Source: Halichondria panicea
Taxonomy: Eukaryota > Porifera > Demospongiae > Suberitida > Halichondriidae
Direction: 5' to 3'
Length of the DNA: 64,000 nt
NCBI RefSeq assembly: GCF_963675165.1
Contig: NC_087392.1
Location: 3,301,001-3,365,000, forward strand
The position numbers and the translations under genes are program-made. Shown here in pieces: positions 55,394 through 64,000 of this stretch. Within the stretch, counting starts at the first letter, position 1. The number at the start of each line of letters is the position of its first letter. The notes under the pieces were generated by a model. It saw only the letters and a list, made by a program, of their open reading frames with translations, had not been told where the DNA came from and did not search any database.

Positions 55394-55440
55394 CTTGTGC
55401 GAGCCTTGGTTGTCAAGATGTATCGTCTTTAGGCAACAAC
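54955..55440. repeat. GT microsatellites inside a larger tandem repeat
   Basis: About four to five copies of a unit made of a (GT)n run followed by actcttgtgcgagccttgg and gatgtatcgtctttaggc. The GT run varies from about 9 to more than 30 dinucleotides (longest at about 55,330-55,390). Frames through it (VCVCV) are spurious. Confidence 0.85.
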
Positions 55441-55950
55441 CTGTCAAGTTGTTGTCCGCTTTCTCAGGTCACTTGAGGTCCTAACCCCATCACCATCACC
55501 CTGTGAATAGACATCTGGTGGCCTTGGCCTGATTTTCTCTGAACTTGAACTGTAATTGTATCTTGTGTGTGCGTCAATAAATAAAAACAAAATTCTTTCA
55601 ATTATGATCTGTACTAGACGGCGAGTCGTATGTAGCCGTCTTAGTGTCTTTGGACGGCAAGGAATGGTCACTACGACGTATTCAACGGTCAGTGTAGAAC
55701 GGCCAGCCACACGGTAACCGTTGTGCAGCTCCGTCTAAGTGGTTCCCGATACGGTGCAGACGGACAACGTTACACTAGTATTGACGGATGCCCGTGACGA
55801 TCTGTCCCGAACGACTAAACGGTGAATTTCTGCTACCGTCGAAGTGGCTGATTTTTCCTGTGTTTGAGACAAACGGCAATAGAGGACATAATATCTAAAA
55901 GTTACATCGATGTTTCGATCATCGATGTCGGGGGTTTCATCTATGTTTCG
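55441..55950. other. Intergenic DNA
   Basis: Minus-strand frames at 55,444-55,710 and 55,735-55,995 have no recognised family. The motif gatcatcgatgtcggggg occurs here and again just after the element at 56,960, because the target site of that element was split. Confidence 0.45.
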
Positions 55951-55955
55951 ATCAT

Positions 55956-56959
55956 CAGTGGCGTATCCAGCTAGGGGCTCAGGGTGCTCAAGCACCCCCT
56001 AAGCTTTACATTAATTACTGTAACCTGCTGGAAGCTGCATAATGAGCCTGCACTGCACTGCACTACGAACCTAGCTCGTTGGAGAGAGTCAAACCACACC
56101 TTCAGATAATAAGTTTCCTGGCTGTGACTTATAAGTCAAGAGCCTGCATCAGAGAAGGTTGTTCTTTCTCAGTGGCGGATCCAGGGGGGATCCCAGGGTG
56201 CCATGGATCCCCCCTTTCAGACTAAGCTATTGTGGCTTTACTACAGCTACCAGCTAGCTATTTATCAGCTATTTATCAGTATTGTAGCTTGATTCAATGA
56301 TTGTACCTGTTGTTCTGATGCATCAACTGCCAAAGGAGTGTTCAGGTTAGCCTAGGTTAGCTAGTTGACTATTCGTGGCAGAGCTAGCTAGCTCTACGCA
56401 AGTTTATTATGGGACTTCCCCTGGGATTTTACCTAGTCACGTGTGACCGGAAGTGGGCGTAACCCCAAAAAATTTCGCGCAACTTTCACTACTCGCGCTG
56501 CGCGTTCGTAGTTTGGAACCCCCCTTTCATATTTCCTTGGTCCGCCACTGTTTCTCACTCAGAAAGTAACCCAACATCACCAGCAGAAACCTGATCACGG
56601 CACTCTAAATACCAGGTAGAAGACAAAAAACAAAACAAAATAAAATAATTAAACAATAATTGTTTTAATACAGATTTTCTGCATGATAGTATAATTATTG
56701 TGCACACTGCCTGTCACTAGCTGCTCAGCAAAGAGAATGAAGACAGCATTACGATCACACAGGACTATTTCTTCTATATATTATATAGCATGAGTCAGTT
56801 AGGCAATGGTAGAGTTGCTGTACTGGGATTGTTCTTTGTAATTAGGGTGTGTCGTCTGTCATGCGCAGTAAAACGTGGGTGTGGCTTCTGGTGCGTGGGC
56901 GGGAGCGGGACCCAAAATGTTTTGGCGCTGTCACGCACCCTCCTACTGAAACGCCACTG
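55956..56959. mobile_element. CAGTGGCG-type DNA element with 5-bp TSD (outer)
   Basis: The termini CAGTGGCGT and its complement form a 9-bp TIR. The target duplication is ATCAT at 55,951-55,955 and 56,960-56,964. Length is 1,004 bp including a nested insertion. No transposase is present. The 5-bp TSD and CAGTGGCG ends fit hAT-related elements of the 5-bp-TSD type; the superfamily is inferred. Confidence 0.75.
56170..56550. mobile_element. CAGTGGCGGATCC element with 5-bp TSD (nested)
   Basis: The termini are CAGTGGCGGATCCAGG and, inverted, CAGTGGCGGACCAAGG. The target duplication is TTTCT (56,165-56,169 and 56,551-56,555). It is 381 bp, non-coding, inside the outer element, so it is the younger insertion. 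Confidence 0.78.
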
Positions 56960-57111
56960 ATCATTGATGTCGGGGGTTTAATCTGGGTTTCATCGATGTG
57001 CGTACAACGCACATTGTAGTCACGTGAAACTCAATTTTTACAAAATTATTTTCGAAGATGGATCACTATCATCTATACAGGCTCCAGCTCAACCCACAGT
57101 TTCTCACTCTC

Positions 57112-57432
57112 TGCCGTGTGTGTGTGTGTGTGTGTATTGTGTGTGTGAGTGTGTGTGGTGTGTGCAAGCCGTGTGTGTGTGGTGTGTGTGTGTCGGTGTT
57201 TGTGTGTGTGTGTGCACGCCGTGTGTGTGTTTGTGTGTGTGTGCCGTGTTTGTGTGTGTGTGAGGGGGTGTGGGGGGGGGTGTGCACGCCGTATGTGTGT
57301 GTGGTGTGGTGAGGGGGTTTGCAGTGCAGGCCGTGCGTGTGTGTGTGTGTGGTAGCTGTGGTAGCTGTGTGTGGTGTGTTGGGGTGTGTGCGTGCGTGTG
57401 TGTGGTGTGTGAGCCGTGTGTGTGTGTCAGTA

Positions 57433-57465
<33 letters not shown>

Positions 57466-58378
57466 CGTGTGTGTGTGTGTGTGGTGTGTGTGGTGTGTGG
57501 TGTGTGCAAGCCGTGTGTGTGGTGTGTGTGTGTCGGTGTGTGTGTGTGTGTGTCGGGGGCCGTGTGTGTGGTGTGTGGAGGGGGGTGTGCACGCCGTGCG
57601 TGTGTGTGGTGTGTGCATGCTGCGTGTGGTGTGTGGTGTGCAAGCCGTGTGTGTGGTGTGTGTGTGTGGAGGGGGGTGTGCACGCCGTGCGTGTGTGTGG
57701 TGTGTGTGTGTGCATGCATGTGCAAGCCGTGTGGAGGGGGGTGTGCACGCCGTGTGTGTGCGTGTGTGGAGGGGGGAGGGGGGTGTGCACGCCTATGTGT
57801 GTGTGGAGGGGGTGTGCCGCGTGTGTGTGTGGTGTGCAAGCCGTGTGTGGAGGGGCTGTGTGTCAGTGTGTCAGTGTTTGTGTGGTGTGTGGGGTGTGGT
57901 GTGTGTGGGGTCGTGTATGTGTGTGTGGAGAGGGGTGTGCTTGCCGTGTGTGTGTGGAGGGGGGGTGTGCTTGCCGTGTGTGTGTGTGTGTGTGTGTGGA
58001 GGGGGGAAGCCATGTGTGTGTGCCGTGGTGTGGTGGTGTGTGTGTGGAGGGGGGTGTGCCAGCCATGTGTGTGTGTGTGTGGTGTGCACACCGTGTTTGT
58101 GTGTGGAGGAGGGGGGTGTGCTTGCCGTGTGTGTGTGTGTGTGGAGGGGGGCCGTGTGTGTGTGGAGGGTGTTTGTTGTGTGGTGTGGTGTGGTGTGTGT
58201 GTGTGTGTGTGTGTGGAGGAGGCCATGTGTGTGTGGTGTGTGTGTGTGGTGTGCATGCCGTGTTTGTGTGTGTGTGGGGGGGGCTGTGTGTGTGTGTGGT
58301 GTGTGTGAGGAGGGCGTGTGCAGGCCGTGCGGTTTGTGTGCAAGCTGTGTGTGTGTGGTGTGTTGTGTGTGTGTGTTT
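57112..58378. repeat. GT-rich degenerate satellite array 1
   Basis: About 1.27 kb of (GT)n interleaved with gtgtgcacgccgtgtg, gtgtgcaagccgtgtg and gtggaggggggtgtgc units. Stop codons are almost absent in several frames on both strands, so very long frames (up to 424 codons) arise by composition only. Alternating purine-pyrimidine tracts and G6-G8 runs could form Z-DNA or G-quadruplexes. Confidence 0.9.
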
Positions 58379-58973
58379 ATAGAAGGTATACAAAAGGTAT
58401 AGGGTGGATGATGGCTTTCAACCACACATCCTATCTTATTCAACACGGAATGCTCAGTTTTGAATTTTCATTTGGAATCCCATCTCTGTTGTTACCTTAC
58501 TTACTGTATACCTTATATATATATATATATAATTATATGTATCAGTATTTAAAGTGTGTGCATGCATTTAGCTTACATTAGTTCACTTGTCATCTTTCAG
58601 GTAGGCCAGGTGGAGAGGAGATTGATGACTATTTTTAGGATTATCATGTGATGTTTCTTTATGTAATGGGGCAGGCTTGTGTATTGTGGTAATGTACTTG
58701 TGGATCTTAATTGTATGTGTAAATTTCACTATCTTCATTAATTTTGGTGTATCATTATTTTGGGGTTTTTGTTTTGTGTGCTTTTATGATAGTAAGGCAA
58801 TGGTTTGGGTTTATGTTTTGAGGGCTTTCTGGAAGCTGTATGTGGCGTACACCGTGGTTTTAAGTATGCAGGGTACATGTATTCTGTAGTGCTCAGTGCT
58901 GGTAATTTATTCTTCAACTCAACGGGGTCCTGTCCTATCAGTGGCTTTGTTACTCTATACAATGAGTTGGGAC
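58379..58973. other. Intergenic DNA
   Basis: AT-rich, with an (AT)n tract at about 58,517-58,532. Anonymous short frames only. Confidence 0.5.
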
Positions 58974-59218
58974 ATTATCAGGGGCGGATCCAGGATTTAG
59001 GGAAGGGGGGTTCTTACTTCTTGGCTGCACAAAGCGCGGACAAGAAGTGTCACTTGGCGCATAGCGCCAAAATTTTTGGCTGACCACGCCCCATCTTACA
59101 TGCCACGCCCACTAATTAACCACATTCCCCTTCAACAAAAATATTATACAAAAACATAAATTATATAATATCTGAAAGAACACAAGGCAAAGCCATTCTC
59201 ATGCTCTGGGATAGTGAT

Positions 59219-59275
59219 AGCCTCGATTCAAGGCCGATTAAAATACGTATTTTAATCGGCCTTGAATCGAGGCTA
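59219..59275. mobile_element. 57-bp perfect hairpin insertion with 10-bp TSD
   Basis: The sequence 59,218-59,275 is a perfect palindrome centred between 59,246 and 59,247, with no loop. Direct copies of GGATAGTGAT flank the inserted 57 bp (59,209-59,218 and 59,276-59,285). It begins AGCCTC and ends GAGGCTA, like the insertion at 62,131. A 10-bp duplication is typical of Mutator-type elements. Confidence 0.75.
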
Positions 59276-59683
59276 GGATAGTGATTGCACTTTCTTCTCT
59301 TTCAGGAGAGCACCAATATCCATTGGCTGATCCTCAGCGGAAGATCTGGAGGGGTGATGGAGGTGGCTGGTGGTTCCAGTGGAGAGATAGTTGTGACTGG
59401 AGGAGAGACGGTGGTGGCTGGAGGAGAGACGTTGATGACTGGAGGAGAGACGATGGTGGCTGGTGGTTCTCTTGAAGAGGAGACTGGCTGTAGACTTGAC
59501 GCATCATCTAGATTATTATATTTAATAGTCAATAATTTATAACTAGGAGAATGTTGAACATTGTGGGGCGAGCGTAAGAAAACATGCTTGTTTTACGAAT
59601 TAAAAGAAATATGTTGTATTTAAATTCAAGGTTATTAATTTAGTATACGTAGTAGAAGCATTTTACATTCGCACTGGTAGTTA

Positions 59684-60340
59684 TCAAGGTCGCGTAACTG
59701 AGTTCATGACAGTACCATTATAAGAACATGAGAAGGGCTGTGCAGAGATTAGGTTGTCAGCAGTGACTTCGGCTTCATCTATTTCAGCAATTGCTGCTAC
59801 ATTTTGGCCAAATACGTCCAATGTAAGATAGTTTCCACCTGGTGTGCTTATGATAACTTTAGCTCTCAATTGCTTTGTGGAGTGACGAAGACTTTGAATC
59901 AATGAGCATTTGTTGCATTTGCCTGTAGTGTCAGTTGAGATGGTGATCTTACTTTTGCAGTTGAGACATGAGATATACAAGTCGAGTGATAAAACACCTA
60001 CAATTTCAGCTGATGGTACAGTTCGGAAAGTGTCTGGGACATCATCATGGGCCACAACATTTGGCAGTTCCTCAATTTTTGTCCCTGTTGACCCGTTGCG
60101 AGGTACTTGAAGATATTTTTGGTGCTGGAACTCATTGACAAGAATGTTTTCAAATTTGTATGTTTCACCTTTTACAAGCGAATCAATCTTGTTCTCAAAA
60201 AGAATTAGCTTAGTTGATGTCGTGGAATCTGCGATATGAACATCTTGTTTCCAGAGCCCATCTGATATCTGGGCCTTAGGTGAAACCATCAATACTTTGG
60301 CATTCACTGTGACACGATCATACCGTTCCTTGTTCGACAC
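59684..60340 (-). CDS. RPA70-like OB-fold protein with zinc ribbon
   Basis: The 218-codon frame, with TGA at 59,684-59,686, has an OB-fold N-terminal half (VTVNAKVLMVSPKAQ, KQDVHIADSTTSTKLILFEN, GETYKFENILVNEF, KYLQVPRNG) and a zinc ribbon (CLNCKSKI...GKCNKC) followed by a second OB-like part (LRAKVIISTPGGNYLTLDV). This is the arrangement of RPA1-related ssDNA-binding proteins, many of which are multicopy in marine invertebrates. The first codon here is GTG; upstream an 8-bp tandem duplication (60,341-60,356) creates an in-frame TGA, so the natural start is lost or lies in an earlier exon. It lies between CAGKGGCGG termini, so it may be transposon cargo. Confidence 0.6.
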   Translation of the reverse strand: MSNKERYDRVTVNAKVLMVSPKAQISDGLWKQDVHIADSTTSTKLILFENKIDSLVKGETYKFENILVNEFQHQKYLQVPRNGSTGTKIEELPNVVAHDDVPDTFRTVPSAEIVGVLSLDLYISCLNCKSKITISTDTTGKCNKCSLIQSLRHSTKQLRAKVIISTPGGNYLTLDVFGQNVAAIAEIDEAEVTADNLISAQPFSCSYNGTVMNSVTRP

Positions 60341-60886
60341 TTCATCAATTCATCAAGATGGATGCAATATTAATTTTTATTAACATCGACGTGGAAGTCG
60401 GTAAGGATCATGAGTCCCAAAAGCAAATCATTGTGCCGGTCCATGGATACATACATACATACATACATACATACATACATACAGACAAAATTGCAACGTT
60501 GAAGACTAGGTAGGGACTCGCTTCGCTCGCCCCAATTATTATAGCAATTATAATTAATCTATACAGTGTATCTATACAGTGTCTATCATTCAGTATGCAG
60601 TGCCGTGAACTCTCCCTTACCTGAAACTTTACTCTTCTTAAACCAGGAGTCAATGGAGGGTTGCAATCTAGACCTTATAGCCAGCCCCACCCTCATATTA
60701 TGCAGAGAGTACCAGCCCCACCCTCACATTATGCAGAGAGAAGAACTTTGTACCCTATTGTCACGACAGTAAGCTACCGGTAGCTAGCTAGCCAGGTCCT
60801 AGGTGTATTAAATATAAAGTATCAACTTAGTGGAAGGGTAGTTCGTACGAACCCAACGAACTACCTCTGGATCCGCCACTGATTAT

Positions 60887-62414
60887 ACCTATTAAGTGAG
60901 CTTGCATTTGCAGTGGCTCTGCTGCTATTATCTAAAGGACTTAGGTTATAGTCTGAATTCAAAGTGGGCAGTACTGGTTATTGTCAATAATAACAAATGG
61001 GGGGGGGGCACAGGGGACAGAAAATAAATTAAAACAGAAAACATAGACAAATGATAAACAAAGAAGCACTTGAACGCCCGACCTTGAGATTCGGGAATGG
61101 GGATTAAAGATCTTTGATGGTACCAACTCTCTCCGCTCATTCAATGCATCCACAGTCTTAAGTATAGATACTTGTACACAATACTTGTACACAGCTACTT
61201 ATTACACATTGGGTATGTTTACATAGCTATTCAATGGTTTGAGGATATCTTGTTCATGTATCCACAGTCTTAACAATTTAGTATACTTATGTATTTTACA
61301 CCTTGGGTATGCTTAGCTATTTAATTACAGTAATAATGGTGGGAGCACTTATCTTATGTTATTCTGAGTGGGTTGCTGCAGTTTACTTGGCTTTGTTATG
61401 GAGGCTCTCTTGGAGGCTCTCTTAGGACTTTATCTCATGTGACTACTGGGTTGTGGTACTTTGGAGGGAAAAACCTAGGGTCTTATCTAATTTTTGTGGT
61501 ATAGGCTTAATTAATGCTTATACATAATTATAAATAAAGTACATGTACATTTAGGTGACATGTGTGTGTAGTCTCTACATTTCTTAGAGTTAGCACAAGG
61601 CATTAGTCAAAATAAATATTTCTTTGAGTTAGCACAAGGCATTAGTCAAAATAAATATGTGGTAGTCAGAGGAGTAGGAAGATGTTTTTGTAAGGGGGTG
61701 CTGAGGTGGCCAGAGGCCACTGACAAATCTGGGGGTCCGGGGGCAAAATTTTGGCATTCTACATTCCCGCAGATAAATTCTGAGCAAATTTGGTACAGTA
61801 TCAAAATTTGCCAAAATAATTAATTCTACGTGAGTTTACCTGGATAAATTTTTCTGCTATATACTTTAAATCTATAGAATCTGTTAAGTGTGTATGAATA
61901 TACAATAAAAAAAGATTGCATTGTGTCATTGTACTTCGGAGGAATGTTTTCAATCTTCGCAGTGAAGAAAAAGAAAGGTTGGGCAGTTAGACAGCATGTC
62001 TATTTTAGTATCCAATTACACTTGACACTTGATAGTCTAGCTACCCTCTTTAGTAGCTGTTCATGAAAATTTACCATTGATGTCAAAAATGAGAGGAGAC
62101 TTGCTTATTTACTTGCCATTGCAGATCGATAGTCTCATAAATCAGCCGCACCTTTGGACACCAAAGGTGCAGCTGATTCATGAGACTAGCAGATCGATTG
62201 TGTATAAGATGTGCAAAATGTGCTTCCTCTTTATAAGAGATATCTACGATGTGGTTCATCTAGCTGACCTTTGTACTGTGTACGTAACGATGCTAGTATA
62301 GCTAGCTCAGTAACTATATTTTAATAAAATAGCTACTAGCTCTAGCTAGCTAGCTGCTATATCAAGCTAGCTAGCTTGAGATAAGGGGGTGCTCCAGCAC
62401 CCTGAGCACCCACG
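60887..62414. other. Intergenic DNA
   Basis: A 39-bp tandem duplication lies at about 61,587-61,664. The 61,660-61,750 and 62,385-62,410 stretches carry agggggtgct motifs similar to those just inside the element at 55,956. No gene is recognised. Confidence 0.45.
62131..62188. mobile_element. 58-bp hairpin insertion with 10-bp TSD
   Basis: The arms of about 28 nt are complementary apart from two mismatches and a 3-nt loop. They are flanked by exact direct repeats GCAGATCGAT (62,121-62,130 and 62,189-62,198). The insertion starts AGTCTC and ends GAGACTA, parallel to the element at 59,219. Confidence 0.72.
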
Positions 62415-63927
62415 CCGTATGTGTGTGTGGTGTGGGGGTGTGCAGTGCAGGCCGTGCGTGTGTGTGTGTGTGGTGGTGTGTGTGTGGTAGCTGTGTGTGG
62501 TGTGTTGGGGTGTGTGCGTGCGTGTGTGTGTGGTGTGTGAGCCGTGTGTGTGTGTCGGTGTTTGTGTGTGTGTGCCGTGTGTGTGTGGTGTGTGTGTGTG
62601 TGGTGTGTGCAAGCCGTGTGTGTCGTGTGTGTGGAGGGGGCCGTGTGTGTGGAGGGAGGGGGGTGTGCACGCCGTGCGTGTGTGTGGTGTGTGCAAGCCG
62701 TGTGTGTTGTGTGTGTACCGTATGTGTGTGGTGTGTTGTGTGTGGAGGGGGGTGTGCACGCCGTGTGTGGAGGGGGGTGTGCACGCCTATGTGTGTGTGT
62801 GTGGAGGGGGTGTGCATGCCGCGTGTGTGTGTGGTGTGCAAGCCGTGTGGTGTGCAAGCCGTGTGTGTGTCGGTGTGTGTGTGTGTGTGTCGGGGGCCGT
62901 GTGTGTGGTGTGTGTGTGTGGAGGGGGGTGTGCACGCCATGCGTGTGTGTGGTGTATGCAAGCCGTGTGTGTGTGTGTGTGTGTTGTGTGTGTGTGTGGT
63001 GTGCAAGCCGTGTGTGTGTGGTGTGTTTGTGTGTGGTGTGTTTGTGTGTGGTGTGTTGTGTGTGGAGGGGCTGTGTGTCAGTGTTTGTGTGGTATGTGTG
63101 GGGTTGTGTATGTGTGTGTGGAGTGCTTGCCGTGTGTGTGTGTGTGTGTGGAGGGGGGAAGCCATGTGTGTGTGTGCCGTGGTGTGGTGTGTGTTTGTGT
63201 GTGTGGAGGGGGGTGTGCCAGCCATGTGTGTGTGGTGTGCACGCCGTGTTTGTGTGTGTGTGGAGGGGGGAAGCCATGTGTGTGTCTACCGTAGTGTGGT
63301 GTGTGTTTGTGTGTGTGGAGGGGGGTGTGCCAGCCATGTGTGTGTGGTGTGCACGCCGTGTTTGTGTGTGTGTGGAGGGGGGAAGCCATGTGTGTGTCTA
63401 CCGTGGTGTGGTGTGTGTTTGTGTGTGTGGAGGGGGGTGTGCCAGCCATGTGTGTGTGGTGTGCACGCCGTGTTTGTGTGTGTGTGGAGGGGGGAAGCCA
63501 TGTGTGTGTCTGCCGTGGTGTGGTGTGTGTTTGTGTGTGTGGAGGGGGGTGTGCCAGCCATGTGTGTGTGGTGTGCACACCGTGTTTGTGTGTGTGTGGA
63601 GAGGGGTATGCTTGCCGTGTGTGTGTGTGTGTGTGGAGGGGGGCCGTGTGTGTAGGGCCGTGTGTGTGTGGAGGGTGTTTGTTGTGTGGTGTGTGTGTGT
63701 GTGTGTGTGTGTGTGGAGTGTGTGTGTGTGGAGGGGGCCATGTGTGTGTGGTGTGTGTGTTTGTGTGTGTGTGTGTGTGGGGGGCTGTGTGTGTGTGGTG
63801 TGTGTGAGGAGGGCGTGTGCAGGCCGTGCGGTTTGTGTGCAAGCCGTGTGTGTGGTGTGTTGTGTGTGTTTGTGTGTGTGTGAATGTGTGTGTGGTGTGT
63901 GTGGGGAGGCACGTGTGTGTGTGTGTG

Positions 63928-63958
<31 letters not shown>

Positions 63959-64000
63959 GCCGTGTGTGTGTAGTGTGCACGCCTTGTGTGTGTGTGTGTG
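62415..64000. repeat. GT-rich degenerate satellite array 2 (continues past the window)
   Basis: Same unit types as array 1, with a clearer higher-order repeat of about 120 bp at 63,120-63,600 (ggggggaagccatgtgtg, then ccgtggtgtggtgtgtg, then tgtgccagccatgtgtg, four to five copies). The array runs to the last base. Long frames (up to 410 codons) are artefacts of the missing stops. Confidence 0.9.

Larger units (their letters stand above)
58979..60881. mobile_element. CAGKGGCGGATCCAG element with 5-bp TSD enclosing an RPA-like gene
   Basis: The termini are CAGGGGCGGATCCAGG and, inverted, CAGTGGCGGATCCAGA. The target duplication is ATTAT (58,974-58,978 and 60,882-60,886). Length is 1,903 bp. 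The interior holds a single-exon OB-fold gene on the minus strand, a 57-bp palindromic insertion and an (ATAC)n microsatellite (about 60,447-60,483). No transposase was found. Alternatively the two termini could belong to two separate elements, but the matching 5-bp duplication argues for one. Confidence 0.6.

Noticed and set aside
57069-58446. Very long frames (up to 424 codons) encoding HTHT or CVCV repeats on both strands
   Set aside because: They arise because GT/CA arrays lack stop codons in several frames; both strands and several frames are open at once, with no protein-like composition.
62357-64000. Long frames of 410, 326 and 300 codons in the terminal GT array
   Set aside because: Same compositional artefact as in array 1.
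1-64000. tRNA or rRNA genes
   Set aside because: I looked for cloverleaf-type and conserved rRNA sequence and saw none; a tRNAscan or Infernal run would be decisive.

Overview
The window looks like intergenic, transposon-dense DNA from a marine invertebrate, most likely a demosponge. The reasons are the AT-rich sequence, very short GT-AG introns (about 50-75 nt), the many TAGC/GCTAGC runs, and a mix of animal transposable elements (Ty3 of Gmr1 type, Ty1/copia, Tigger/pogo, tnp2/CACTA, piggyBac-like, 5-bp-TSD hAT-like, Crypton-like) with animal domains (HECT, protein kinase, RPA-type OB fold, DEDDh exonuclease). No rRNA, tRNA or CRISPR was found. Almost every protein-like reading frame is a mobile-element gene or a broken copy of one. 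The clearest host-like model is a three-exon coiled-coil gene at 53.6-54.1 kb.

Layout. 0-12.8 kb: relics of a TTAA-flanked piggyBac-like element, a CENPB-type HTH fragment, a SWIM zinc-finger fragment, and two oppositely oriented halves of one repetitive protein family. 12.8-23 kb: a nested stack. A degenerate minus-strand copia element (about 12,836-22,970) is split twice: by a TTAA-flanked DNA element carrying a broken DEDDh exonuclease (12,999-14,853), and by a young, complete Ty3 element (15,785-21,018) with identical-looking 290-bp LTRs, a 5-bp target-site duplication, a tRNA-Leu primer site and the unusual pol order protease-integrase-RT-RNase H. 23-37 kb: more piggyBac-like copies, HECT and integrase-core remnants, a 20-bp near-palindromic minisatellite, a Crypton-like fragment and a G2E3-like fragment cut by a MITE.

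37.2-45.0 kb: a 7.9-kb unit bounded by inverted repeats of about 380 bp. It holds a Tigger-like transposase pseudogene whose reading frame continues through short phase-1 exons into about 30 tandem copies of a 57-nt exon plus 60-nt intron. 34.7-52.1 kb: four copies of a 0.7-kb TIR element that each contain the same 41-codon hydrophobic reading frame, flanked by complementary arms that co-vary between two subfamilies. 46.4-54.5 kb: tnp2 transposase relics, a frameshifted kinase and the coiled-coil gene. 55-64 kb: 5-bp-TSD CAGTGGCG elements (one enclosing an RPA-like gene), tiny perfect hairpin insertions with 10-bp duplications, and two large GT-rich arrays.

Across all regions there are dozens of exact two-copy tandem duplications of about 8-40 bp, with a clear excess of exactly 17 bp. 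They are often the lesion that breaks a transposon reading frame. This is either an unusual mutational process or an assembly artefact, and it affects how every broken gene here should be read.
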